Below, in pieces: positions 44,309-52,447 of a stretch of DNA of 64,000 nt (its first letter is position 1; each line of letters opens with the position of its first letter). Below the pieces are notes generated by a model. The model made no database searches. It was not told the DNA's origin and was given only the letters and a program-made list of their open reading frames with translations. The translations under genes and the position numbers were made by a program. The DNA is from Alloacidobacterium dinghuense (GTDB taxonomy: Bacteria; Acidobacteriota; Terriglobia; Terriglobales; Acidobacteriaceae). The stretch spans positions 3,472,001 to 3,536,000 of the forward strand of contig NZ_CP060394.1 in assembly GCF_014274465.1 (NCBI RefSeq). Direction: 5' to 3'.

Positions 44309-45928
44309 TCAACGGTCATCAGCGACGCAGACAAAGGACTGGGCAAGATTCTTCGCGCCGCTACCGTTGTACTTTGCAACCTGCGGATAAGTACACAGTG
44401 GGCGGGTCATCTCGATCTGCCGAGGGCTATCATTCGCCGGGTCGCTTTCATTGAATTTCGTCGCAACAATCTGCGAGGGCGCGTTGCCGTTTTCTACCCA
44501 TTGCACCAGCGCAGTGAAGATGTCATGACTGGCATCGCTTCTTGGCGCAGCTTCATCCTGTCCAAATGAAGTTGCCCCTGGCCCTCCTCCGCAATGTTGC
44601 ATTCCCGGAACCATGTAGAGACGCATCGACTGCTCCGCCGTCCGTGCGCCTACAGCACCGACGACGTTGGTGTAGTAGTTGACGGAGTTCAGTGGGGAGA
44701 TTCCGGGATCATTCCACCCGTGATACAGAATCAACTTGCCTCGCGCTAGAAATGGCTTCAGATCGGGATTCATGGCATCAAGCGAATCACCCGTCTTCTC
44801 ATAGGCCAGCTTGAGTGAGTCGTCGATTTTCGCCGTTTTGAAATCCCAGTCTGACTTGCCATACACCATGTTTGTGAAGTATCCCGTGACATAGAATGCC
44901 CCCGCGCTTTTGCCTTCTTCTGAACCAGTTATCCACGTGCCCCAGCCGCCACGCCCTTCTTCTGCACCAGGCAGAACGCCGGGAAATATCTGCTTGCCGG
45001 CGGCATCATGCAGTCCCACATAGATCTTTTTCAGCGAGTCCACCTGCGGGGCCGTCAGGCATGAGTCTGAATTCGCACCTTTGCAAAGCAGCGTTGACGG
45101 ATCGAAATGGCACTCCCTGGGATCGTTGAGCACACCGTCCATCACCCCATCTTTGGCGTCGCATGTTGCCAGCACTGCCTTGCCGATCGCGGGAATTTTG
45201 GCAGCCGGGATATAGCCGGCCTGATCGGTGGCTTGCAGAAGATTCAGCCCATTGGTGAGCATCGGCACCCACGCATTTGCAGGCGCTCCGGCAATAATCC
45301 CGTCATAGTCTTCGGGGAAACGTTGTGCTTCCATCAACGCCTGGCGTCCGCCATTCGAACAACTCGCAAAGTACGACCGTTTCACATCATCGTCGTAGAA
45401 GGCCTTCACAATGCCCTTCGCATCGACCGTCATCTCATGCACAGCACGATAACCGTAATCGACAACCTTCTCTGGGTGCCCAAGAGCCCATTCCGCGCCA
45501 GGCGTGGAATGCCCCGTATCGGTGCTGGCCGCCGCGTAGCCCTGACTTACTGAAGCCGCGAGCCCGGCATAGGCGATATAGCCTGCGAATCCGCCGTTTC
45601 CCTGTCCTCGAAATTTCCCATTCCATCCGCTGGCAGGCATCCACACTTCTACCTTGATATCGGAGTCAGCTGTGGGTTTGAGCGTCGCGACCACGCGGCA
45701 GAAGCTTGGAGCCGTTTTATACACGTGCGGCACCCTTTGTCCTGTTTTCAGGTCAGGAGGCGTAAACACACCGGCCGCAACTATTTCAGCCGAGACAATG
45801 TTGGCCTCAGGAATTGCCAGGCGCTTCAGCTCCGCACAGCGTTGGGCCGAAGCAGCATCGTCAGCAAAGGCAGCTGCACGAAACGCCAACAGGGCAGAAA
45901 GTAGCAGAAGGAAGGCGCGTGTACGCAT
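44309..45928 (-). CDS. Tannase / feruloyl esterase family protein
   Basis: The 539-residue secreted protein has a signal peptide (about 1-22) and an alpha/beta-hydrolase core. The nucleophile is Ser191 in ASCSNGGRQ and its neighbour Cys190 should pair with the Cys of MQHCGGGPG, which also supplies the catalytic His; this CS-D-HC arrangement defines the family. A lid domain with extra cysteine pairs lies in the middle. It would cleave ester bonds in tannins or hydroxycinnamate-polysaccharide links outside the cytoplasm, which fits plant litter or soil life. It is immediately upstream of an orphan permease on the same strand, about 75 bp apart. Confidence 0.9.
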   Translation of the reverse strand: MRTRAFLLLLSALLAFRAAAFADDAASAQRCAELKRLAIPEANIVSAEIVAAGVFTPPDLKTGQRVPHVYKTAPSFCRVVATLKPTADSDIKVEVWMPASGWNGKFRGQGNGGFAGYIAYAGLAASVSQGYAAASTDTGHSTPGAEWALGHPEKVVDYGYRAVHEMTVDAKGIVKAFYDDDVKRSYFASCSNGGRQALMEAQRFPEDYDGIIAGAPANAWVPMLTNGLNLLQATDQAGYIPAAKIPAIGKAVLATCDAKDGVMDGVLNDPRECHFDPSTLLCKGANSDSCLTAPQVDSLKKIYVGLHDAAGKQIFPGVLPGAEEGRGGWGTWITGSEEGKSAGAFYVTGYFTNMVYGKSDWDFKTAKIDDSLKLAYEKTGDSLDAMNPDLKPFLARGKLILYHGWNDPGISPLNSVNYYTNVVGAVGARTAEQSMRLYMVPGMQHCGGGPGATSFGQDEAAPRSDASHDIFTALVQWVENGNAPSQIVATKFNESDPANDSPRQIEMTRPLCTYPQVAKYNGSGAKNLAQSFVCVADDR

Positions 45929-46001
45929 GGCCGTTAGGCTCGCAGAAGAGCAGCAATCTTACAAGGGAAAATCGGCACAAGCCGATGAAGTCTCCGAGCG
46001 C

Positions 46002-47114
46002 CTAATCTTCAAAGAGGCCAGCCTGAGTTTCCTCCGCCATGTAATCGACGACCGCTTTAAGATCGTCCGTCTCTTCAAACTTACGCAACTGGCGGTCGGC
46101 GCCGGTGCCCATCTCAAGAATTTTGCGGATGTAAGCAATCTCTTCGTGGCTGTTCAGCTCATCGACTACCTCGGCGACGAAGTCGAGATATTCGAGTATA
46201 AGTTCCCGCTCCGGTACTTCTGTCTCTTTACCGAAATCGATGAGCTTTCCATCAAGGCCGTATCGAACAGCGCGCCATTTATTTTCCATCACCAGAGCGC
46301 GCGAATACTGCCGGTAATCCTGGTTGCGCGAATGCAGCAGGTAGAGCTTGGCAGCGGTGGCCTGAATGAGCGCGGCAATGGCCAGAGTCTCTTCGGCGCG
46401 CATAGGCAGATCGCAAGCGCGCACCTCGACCGTATTGAAGAAAGGATGCGGACGAATATCCCACCAGATCTTCTTTGCGTTATCGAGGCAATTGGTCTTG
46501 ATGAGCAGGTTGACGAAACCTTCATACTCCGCATAGCTTGCGAAGCTATCCGGAATATTCGTGCGCGGAAATTTGTCGAAAACTTTAGCGCGGTAGCTCT
46601 TCAGTCCTGTCTTCATGCCGCGCCAAAAGGGCGAGTTGGTCGACAGAGCAAGAATATGCGGCAGAAAATACCGCATGGAGTTCATAAGCCGAATGGCCGC
46701 CTCACGGTCTTCCACACCAATATGAACATGAAGGCCAAAGATCAGATTGGCGCGCGCGACTAGTTGCAAGTCCTCCACCACGCGCTTGTAGCGATCATCC
46801 GGATAGATTTCCTGCGTGCGCCAATCAGCGAACGGATGCGTTGCCCCCGCCACCAGCAGCAAATTGTGCTCCCGCGCAAGATGAATCATCTGCCGTCGCA
46901 GATCGAAAAGATCCTCGCGTGCTTCCTTGATGGTCTTGCAGATGGTGGTGCCCACTTCCACCACCGACTGGTGCATCTCCGCCTTGACGCGCTCGGCGAG
47001 ACGGCGTTTACCCTTCGCCAGCATCTCGGTCGCAATGTGTGAGCGCAGATCGCGCGTCACCGGGTCGACGGTCTGGTATTCCTCTTCAATACCGATCGTG
47101 AATGATGGCATCAT
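46002..47114 (-). CDS. YbdK-type carboxylate-amine ligase (GCS2 family)
   Basis: The 370-residue protein starts with FTIGIEEEYQTVDP, the GCS2 hallmark, followed by FGLHVHIGVEDRE and NTVEVRACDLP. Such enzymes join a carboxylate (often glutamate) to an amine using ATP, as in gamma-glutamylcysteine synthesis. The gene is about 100 bp downstream of an ATP-grasp gene on the same strand. YbdK plus ATP-grasp pairs make short peptide-like compounds of unknown structure in many bacteria. It is the last gene of the minus-strand group that includes the TROVE protein. Confidence 0.88.
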   Translation of the reverse strand: MMPSFTIGIEEEYQTVDPVTRDLRSHIATEMLAKGKRRLAERVKAEMHQSVVEVGTTICKTIKEAREDLFDLRRQMIHLAREHNLLLVAGATHPFADWRTQEIYPDDRYKRVVEDLQLVARANLIFGLHVHIGVEDREAAIRLMNSMRYFLPHILALSTNSPFWRGMKTGLKSYRAKVFDKFPRTNIPDSFASYAEYEGFVNLLIKTNCLDNAKKIWWDIRPHPFFNTVEVRACDLPMRAEETLAIAALIQATAAKLYLLHSRNQDYRQYSRALVMENKWRAVRYGLDGKLIDFGKETEVPERELILEYLDFVAEVVDELNSHEEIAYIRKILEMGTGADRQLRKFEETDDLKAVVDYMAEETQAGLFED

Positions 47115-47215
47115 AGGCTATGCGCTCCGCGCTTGGTTTCCTGAGCTAGTAGAAGAGTGTAGACCGATTTCTGCCAAGAAGCCCTTCCCTTCTTACGCAA
47201 AAGTTTTTAACAGCT

Positions 47216-48220
47216 TCAGGCATGGGAAACTTCGACAGCCTTCTTCTTGGGTTTGCTCTTCTTCTTTGCTGTTGCCTTCGCAGGCTTAGCGTCATCGTTC
47301 AGAAACGCACTCCAGCGCAATTCTGATACCTTCGGCGCAGACTTAGCCTTCTTGACCGCCAGATCAGCGACCTTTTCGACAATCCAGTCAAAATTCTCTT
47401 GGCCAACTGAATGCAGATCGGCATCCGGCGCTGGATTCATAAAGTCAATCGCATACGGTATGCCATCTTCCACTGCAAATTCAACCGTATTCAGGTCATA
47501 GCCTAGGGCCTGACACAGCGCCAGGGCGTCCTTCTCAACACGTTTCAACAATTTCTTGTCATACTCCGGCGGATTGCGCAGGTAGCGCTCGTGATGCGGA
47601 CGGCGTGGGTCATAGGGCATGATGTGGACCTTCTCCTGTCCCACCACATAACACCGAAAATACTCGTTAAACTTCACGGCGCGCTGCAAAGTCATGCATA
47701 GATCACGGCTCTGGTCGTATGCGTGAAAGAATTCGTCGGGATTGTGCACGTGATGCACGTCACGCCAACCGCCGCCGTCGACGGGCTTGAGAAACGAAGG
47801 AAAACCAACATACTCGAAAATTCCATCCCAGTTCAGCGGATATTCCAGGTTTCGCATGGAGCGCTCGGTGGTTCCCTCGGGATAGTGTTTGTGCGGCAGA
47901 ACTACAGTCGGAGGCACAGCAACACCGAGCTTTGCCGCCAACGAGTAGTTAAAGAACTTGTCATCTGCCGACCACCAGAAGGGATTGTTGATCACCACCG
48001 TTCCGTTCAGCACGGCATGCTTCAGGAAGGCGCGATAAAACGGAATGTCATGCGAAATACGGTCGACAATCACCGAGTACGCAGGTGGTTTGTCGAGCCA
48101 GACACCACCGGTCTGCACGAACTCAGCCGTAATGCCATCTAAATTCATCGAATTGATGCGCTCGACCAGCGCACCGGGAAAGGTGTTTTCCATACCAAAG
48201 AGAACGCCGATCTTTTTCAC
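47216..48220 (-). CDS. ATP-grasp ligase with Lys-rich tail
   Basis: The 334-residue protein has ATP-grasp features: PSFLKPVDGGGWRDV (phosphate and nucleotide contacts), EYFRCYVVGQ and AVEDGIPYAIDFMNPAPD (metal-binding Asp and Asn near the end). It belongs to the RimK-like/peptide ligase group. The final 20 residues are mainly Lys, Ala and Pro. It lies between the YbdK ligase and the TROVE gene, and probably acts with the ligase on one product. Substrates cannot be read from the sequence. Confidence 0.82.
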   Translation of the reverse strand: MKKIGVLFGMENTFPGALVERINSMNLDGITAEFVQTGGVWLDKPPAYSVIVDRISHDIPFYRAFLKHAVLNGTVVINNPFWWSADDKFFNYSLAAKLGVAVPPTVVLPHKHYPEGTTERSMRNLEYPLNWDGIFEYVGFPSFLKPVDGGGWRDVHHVHNPDEFFHAYDQSRDLCMTLQRAVKFNEYFRCYVVGQEKVHIMPYDPRRPHHERYLRNPPEYDKKLLKRVEKDALALCQALGYDLNTVEFAVEDGIPYAIDFMNPAPDADLHSVGQENFDWIVEKVADLAVKKAKSAPKVSELRWSAFLNDDAKPAKATAKKKSKPKKKAVEVSHA

Positions 48221-48340
48221 AGTCTTTCCCCTCCCAGTTGAAATGCAACTCTCACACCGTCACCTTAGCTGAGGCAACAGCTGCATGCAAAGAAAAGATT
48301 AAAGAAAAAGACGGGAAGCGAACGGTTCGCCCGCTTCCCT

Positions 48341-49666
48341 TTATGCGGCTGTCTCGACAGAACGAATGTACTCAATGACGGCTTCGCTCCAGCCATCGAT
48401 ATGCGTCCACGCGCCGTAGCCCACTCCATTGCCGTAGCTGGCTACGTTGACCACGTATCCGCGTCCGTACTTCGGCGCAGGCACGCGGTCGTGAGACTGC
48501 TCGTCGGTGATAACGATCAGGCGGTCACCGCGCTCACGCAGTTCATTCAATGCACGGCTCAGCTGCGTGCCACCATGCGGCTGGCTGTGCCCAATGGCAT
48601 CGCGCAGAGCAAAGCCCCGACGTGCCGGGACTGCGGCAAGAGCATCCGAAAAGGTATAGATGCTCACCTCTTCGGCAATCTCGCGCAACAGCACCGCAAG
48701 ACTCGCAGCTGCATCCATCCGCGGCATCTCGGAACGCGCAGACAGCTTCGCGTCCATGCTGCCGGAAACGTCGATAAGCAAAATAGTCTTGCCCATCAGA
48801 CGCAACTGGCCGCTCAGGCTCGCGAACATCGCCTGCTCGATCCACGGCTCCCACTGCGGAGCATGACGCGCCGCAGCGATGAAGCGAAACGGCAGCACGC
48901 GCTCGACGCGAATCACTTCAAGCGCATAGCGCACCAGCTCCGGATCGACGCCCGCAGCCTGCATGTTGCGCAGGTTGCGAAGCAGAGCGAGAGCGCCGAG
49001 GCGGTTCTCGATCAGCATCGACTCCCACACTTCGCGCTTCTGCTCGCCACGAGACAGCCGCACCTCCCAGGTCTCAGGCGAAGGCAGTGTCCCCTCCACG
49101 AGCTGACGCCACGTGAATGACTGGTCGGCGGTCAACGGCTTTGCGTGCGTCAGAAACAGCACGTCGCGCAATTTGACCGCGCCTGCACGGTCATACTTTG
49201 CCAGTGCATACGCGTCGAACCTCGTAAAGGCCGCGGCCAGTCCCTTCTTCACCTGCGCAGACAAAGGCTGCCGTCCATCCTTCCAATAAATAGCAAGGAA
49301 CTCCGACAGTTCGTCTGCACGCTGAATCACGCGAGCCAGCGTCTCAGCTACCAGTCCGCGATGCGTGGCATAGCGGGCCATCTCACGAACCAGCAATAGC
49401 GGCGCATGGCGCAGCTTCATCTTCTCGCGCGCCTCGATAGCGAGCACAGCCACCTTCCCTGCTTCAACCCGCGGAACGAGCGCGGCGATGCGCTCGGCAA
49501 TGGTTACACCATCCTCGTAGAACTGGTCCTCCCACAACATGCAGGCCAGCACGGAGCGTCTCAACTGCTCTCCTGCGCTGATGACAACAGCGGGTGCGCC
49601 CTCATGCGTCACCAAGGGCGCTCCGCTGAATACGGGTTGACTAAGTTTCAATATATTCAGGCGCAT
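48341..49666 (-). CDS. rsr: TROVE-domain RNA-binding protein (Ro60/Rsr orthologue)
   Basis: ATG at 49666 follows GGGAGG and gives 441 residues. Residues about 15-270 form a HEAT-repeat TROVE ring: EQLRRSVLACMLWEDQFYEDG, LLVREMARYATHRGLV, SEFLAIYWKDGRQPLSAQVKKGLA, KYDRAGAVKLRDVLFLTHAKP. A von Willebrand-type domain follows with the MIDAS DVSGS (residues 299-303). Ro proteins bind Y RNAs and the ends of misfolded or structured RNAs and assist decay, with a nuclease in bacteria. The upstream region on the same strand holds the Y-RNA candidates and a small Cys protein gene. No RtcB or PNPase gene is nearby. Confidence 0.95.
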   Translation of the reverse strand: MRLNILKLSQPVFSGAPLVTHEGAPAVVISAGEQLRRSVLACMLWEDQFYEDGVTIAERIAALVPRVEAGKVAVLAIEAREKMKLRHAPLLLVREMARYATHRGLVAETLARVIQRADELSEFLAIYWKDGRQPLSAQVKKGLAAAFTRFDAYALAKYDRAGAVKLRDVLFLTHAKPLTADQSFTWRQLVEGTLPSPETWEVRLSRGEQKREVWESMLIENRLGALALLRNLRNMQAAGVDPELVRYALEVIRVERVLPFRFIAAARHAPQWEPWIEQAMFASLSGQLRLMGKTILLIDVSGSMDAKLSARSEMPRMDAAASLAVLLREIAEEVSIYTFSDALAAVPARRGFALRDAIGHSQPHGGTQLSRALNELRERGDRLIVITDEQSHDRVPAPKYGRGYVVNVASYGNGVGYGAWTHIDGWSEAVIEYIRSVETAA

Positions 49667-49753
49667 AGAGCGCCTCCCTTCAAGATGCCCGCCATTGCGG
49701 CTCTGTTCGCAGCCGGCATCTTGGTAAAGCCGGAACAGAGTCAAACGATATGA

Positions 49754-50074
49754 CTACTCACTGCCCTCCTCACAAGTGCCGGCAGTGACAGCTGCACCTG
49801 CAAAACCGACACGAGAAGTTGCCTTCACATCCTTGACATCGATGATGAATGCGATCTTTTCCAACTCGTAAAGAGTCGGGGCGAGCTTGCTGAGGTAGTC
49901 GCTGCAACGGCTGACCGGAAACGGCACCAAACGCGGCAACTCGCTAAAGTAGCCGCAGCGAATTTCCTCCTCACTCTCGGAGTAGCCCAGCTGGATGCTG
50001 GCGTAACGGCAGGTGCGGCAGAGCGACTCCTTGCCAATTGCAGTGCCGTTACGCACAGTGATGCTGATGCTCAT
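49754..50074 (-). CDS. Small four-cysteine (zinc-ribbon-like) protein in the TROVE operon
   Basis: The ATG at 50074 follows AAGGAG and gives 106 residues. The longer open frame (to 50257) runs through the Y-RNA region and is not used. Four cysteines are arranged as C-x2-C-x18-C-x16-C (CRTC, RCGYF, SRCSDY), which could bind zinc or a metal cluster. One more Cys lies near the end. The protein starts with a short beta-rich region and has no membrane helix. I do not recognise the family. It lies between the Y-RNA candidates and the TROVE gene, 87 bp from the latter, so a link to RNA handling is possible. Confidence 0.7.
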   Translation of the reverse strand: MSISITVRNGTAIGKESLCRTCRYASIQLGYSESEEEIRCGYFSELPRLVPFPVSRCSDYLSKLAPTLYELEKIAFIIDVKDVKATSRVGFAGAAVTAGTCEEGSE

Positions 50075-50154
50075 TGCGTGTCTCCTTGCACACGGTTGAA
50101 GGTTCAGGTTGTACACCAGAGATGCAGGTACGCATTCCTGGCGCCGTAGAGTAG

Positions 50155-50262
50155 TCTCCGGGGAAGAGCAGCACGTGCGGCATTCGCTTGCGCGAACTGG
50201 CGATTCCCTTTCGCCTGCCGTACGCGGGTGGAGAGACGTATCCCGCGCCTTCACCACCGGAG
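50155..50262 (-). ncRNA. Y-RNA-like segment C (tentative)
   Basis: This third segment contains on the minus strand the box GTGGTGAAG-N4-CGGGATAC (50257-50234), the same as in the middle segment. Local hairpins CGCGGG/CCCGCG and GGCGA/TCGCC are present, and an outer CTCCGG/CCGGAG stem can close the whole. A T-loop like that of the middle segment is not seen, so the tRNA resemblance is only partial. Confidence 0.4.
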
Positions 50263-50274
50263 TTGTTCACGCCA

Positions 50275-50383
50275 GGGAAACATCGTATGCGGCTATTGCG
50301 GGTTCGAACCGCACCCTTTCGGGCTCCGACCAAGAAGTATCCGCACACTTCACCACTGGCGCATGCCTGCAATCAGTGTCCCC
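50275..50383 (-). ncRNA. Candidate bacterial Y RNA with tRNA-like module
   Basis: The minus strand of about 109 nt has a T arm with five-pair stem and seven-base loop (TGCGG-TTCGAAC-CCGCA, 50313-50297), a D arm (GCGC-loop-GTGC, 50362-50343, with the AGTGGTGAA loop that supplies A14, G18 and G19 equivalents) and a variable hairpin CCCGAAAGGG. No anticodon arm is obvious. An acceptor-like stem (TGC-A-GGC / GCC-GCA, 50371-50365 with 50293-50288) extends into a second stem (GGGGACA / TGTTTCCC, 50383-50377 with 50282-50275). This is the architecture of YrlA-type Y RNAs: an RNA stem capped by a tRNA-like module. It sits upstream of a TROVE gene on the same strand, the usual place for such RNAs. Confidence 0.68.
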
Positions 50384-50451
50384 AACATGCGCGATTTTTC
50401 GCATTTTGGGAACGCGAGGGAACGGTCGCTATGGCGGAGTTGCCGTGTCAA

Positions 50452-50477
50452 GACGAGGTATCCGCGTGCTACACCAC
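50452..50477 (-). ncRNA. Y-RNA-like segment A, conserved box only (tentative)
   Basis: Minus strand box GTGGTG-TAGCAC-GCGGATAC at 50477-50457, 121 bp upstream of the same box in the middle segment, which in turn is 99 bp upstream of that in segment C. A matching CCGC downstream could pair with the GCGG. Boundaries are not defined; only the box is annotated. Confidence 0.35.
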
Positions 50478-50483
50478 TCACTA

Positions 50484-50747
50484 TTGCAGGTAAGCTTTGG
50501 CCTGTATCGGTTTTCTGGATTTAGCAGAGGAACAACACGCCGTTATAATCTGGCGGTTGCGGACAGAATCCGGTACGAGCCGATAAGGCTATCGAGCCTG
50601 GGCTGCATATTTGGTCCGAATTGGAAGATCGTAGTCATTACAGCTTCCTCTGCCTGAAAGATAGTGGCATAGGTCACGTCGAAATTTCAAGTGGAAATCA
50701 GAAGATTTTTTGATATTTGTAACAAATTCAGATACGAATACAAACGT
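50484..50747. other. Non-coding spacer upstream of Y-RNA candidates
   Basis: About 260 bp, AT-rich toward 50700-50747, without any coding frame I can support. It should contain the promoter for the minus-strand RNA and TROVE transcripts, but no clear hexamer pair was found on that strand. A TATAAT on the plus strand at 50544-50549 has a weak -35 and no gene downstream on that strand until 51529. Confidence 0.35.
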
Positions 50748-51458
50748 CTATAGATAAATATTCATCATGCGCGCCCAGGTCGGCCAGTCATGGCTGTTCC
50801 ACGTGTCCCAGATATAGAGATTGTGAGGAACGCCCTTTTCCCCTAACAGTCGTGACATGTATTGATTGTCTCCCAGGCACTGGTCATCCCATCCGGTAGC
50901 AAGAACATAAGTATTGTGCCGATAGCGATCGAGATACCACGGATCTCCCATGTTCGGAATGTAATGAGGCGGCGTGTTGAAGTACACATCGTTGTCGTAA
51001 TAGCCGTGCAGGAATCTTGTCTGGTCGAAGGCCCCGCTCATCGAGAGGAAGCCGGTGAACTGGTCCGGGTGGCGAAGTGCAATGTTGACCGCATGATAGC
51101 CGCCAAAGCTGCACCCGACGCTGATGAGATGACGGTCATTATTTTTTAGCCGGACTAGAGGCAATACCTCTTCCAGCACATAGTTTTCGTATTGGACGTG
51201 CCGGGCTATTTGCCAGCGCGGAGGAACATTGCGGTTGTACCAGCTCTCGGCGTCCATACTATCTACGCAATAAAGCTGCAACTCGCCGTTCTCAATCTTG
51301 TGAGCGATCGCATGAATCATGCCACGATCTTCAAACTCATAAAAACGACCCTGCGACGTGGGAAAGACAACCGCCGGCACGCCGGAGTGCCCAAAGACCA
51401 GCAACTCCATGTCACGGTCGAGACGCCAGGACCACCATTTGTGATATTCACGGTTCAT
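50748..51458 (-). CDS. Esterase-D-like alpha/beta hydrolase
   Basis: The ATG at 51458 is used (the TTG at 51491 would add 11 residues); product about 236 residues. The nucleophile elbow is GCSFGGYHA and the sheet order is that of esterase D/tributyrin esterase proteins; a conserved start REYHKWWSWRLDRDMELLVFGHSG is typical of proteins found beside YbdK and ATP-grasp genes. Catalytic His is likely in WNSHDWPTW. It is divergent from another alpha/beta hydrolase at 51529 with 70 bp between the starts. A shared role in making or cleaving the ligase product is plausible. Confidence 0.82.
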   Translation of the reverse strand: MNREYHKWWSWRLDRDMELLVFGHSGVPAVVFPTSQGRFYEFEDRGMIHAIAHKIENGELQLYCVDSMDAESWYNRNVPPRWQIARHVQYENYVLEEVLPLVRLKNNDRHLISVGCSFGGYHAVNIALRHPDQFTGFLSMSGAFDQTRFLHGYYDNDVYFNTPPHYIPNMGDPWYLDRYRHNTYVLATGWDDQCLGDNQYMSRLLGEKGVPHNLYIWDTWNSHDWPTWARMMNIYL

Positions 51459-51528
51459 CGCACGTTCACATTCCTGATACTGTAGCAGCAAGGGCCGCGC
51501 GAATCAGAAAGAAACATCGCAGCACCTG

Positions 51529-52398
51529 ATGAGAAAACGTAGAGGAAGTACCCGTAAGTTGGCAACCGAGATTCCAGATATTTCCGCCGCCGCTCAAGTG
51601 CCAGGCGCACCCACCTTGCCAGCGCGCGTCAGCCTTCATCCCCGGTTTCACAGCCACTTTTTGCGAGATGATCGCGACATCACGGTCTACGTTCCGCCGC
51701 AATACGAAGAGCAGCCGGACCGGGGCTTTCCGGTGCTCTACTTGCATGACGGTCAAAATCTTTTCGATCCGAGCACATCGTTTGTTCCCGGACGCACATG
51801 GCGTGTGGCTGAAACCGCCGATGCCGTCATTGAAGCCGGTGAAGTAACCCCTCTCATCATTGTCGGCATAGCCAACACAGGTGATCACAGGCTGAAGGAA
51901 TACACTTATGTGCCCGACTGGAAGATGGGCGGCGGCGAAGCGGACAAATATGGAAGGCTCGTCACCGAAGAGCTGATGCCTTTTATCAACGCCAACTACC
52001 GCACCCTGCAAGGCCGCGAGAATACCGGCATGGGCGGATCATCCCTCGGAGCCCTGGCCACCCTTTATCTTGGATTGAAATATGCAAACGTCTTTAGCAG
52101 GCTTGGCGTACTGTCGCCCTCGGTTTGGTGGAACCACAAGAGCATCATCAGCTATGTGAATGAGACTCGTCTGGCTCATCTGCCGCGTATCTGGCTCGAC
52201 GTAGGTACTGCAGAAGGCAGGCGCACCTTGGCAGACGCCGATCTATTGGAGCGGCGTCTAAGAGCAAACGGTTGGCGACCGGATATCGACCTGCAATACC
52301 TGCACGTCGCCGGAGGAACGCACGATGAAGCGTCCTGGGCACAGCGCGTCGGGCCAATGCTGAACTTCTTGTTCCCTGCGTCTGAGCGCTCTCGATAA
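51529..52398 (+). CDS. Enterochelin-esterase-like alpha/beta hydrolase
   Basis: The 289-residue protein has the fold and motifs of the Fes/esterase D group: DITVYVPPQYEE, FPVLYLHDGQNLFD, TGMGGSSLGALATLYL with the nucleophile Ser in GSSLG, and VAGGTHDEASW with the catalytic His. No signal peptide is seen. It may hydrolyse ester or peptide-like bonds. The gene is divergent from the esterase at 50748. The start has no strong ribosome binding site. Confidence 0.82.
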   Translation: MRKRRGSTRKLATEIPDISAAAQVPGAPTLPARVSLHPRFHSHFLRDDRDITVYVPPQYEEQPDRGFPVLYLHDGQNLFDPSTSFVPGRTWRVAETADAVIEAGEVTPLIIVGIANTGDHRLKEYTYVPDWKMGGGEADKYGRLVTEELMPFINANYRTLQGRENTGMGGSSLGALATLYLGLKYANVFSRLGVLSPSVWWNHKSIISYVNETRLAHLPRIWLDVGTAEGRRTLADADLLERRLRANGWRPDIDLQYLHVAGGTHDEASWAQRVGPMLNFLFPASERSR

Positions 52399-52447
52399 GA
52401 CGGGTAGTTTCAGTTACTCATTGTCGACAACGCTTCCATAAAGCAAA

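Noticed and set aside
50275-50383. A genuine tRNA gene (T-loop and D-loop seen)
   Set aside because: No anticodon stem-loop, bulged acceptor-like stem and a further outer stem fit a tRNA-like RNA better than a functional tRNA.
50230-50480. CRISPR-like array because of three similar CACCAC-containing boxes
   Set aside because: Only about 20-25 bp are similar, the boxes are imperfect, spacing is about 100 and 120 bp and no cas gene is present.
50109-50657. Plus-strand open frame across the Y-RNA region
   Set aside because: No domain, no ribosome binding site, and the DNA has RNA-like folding features on the other strand.
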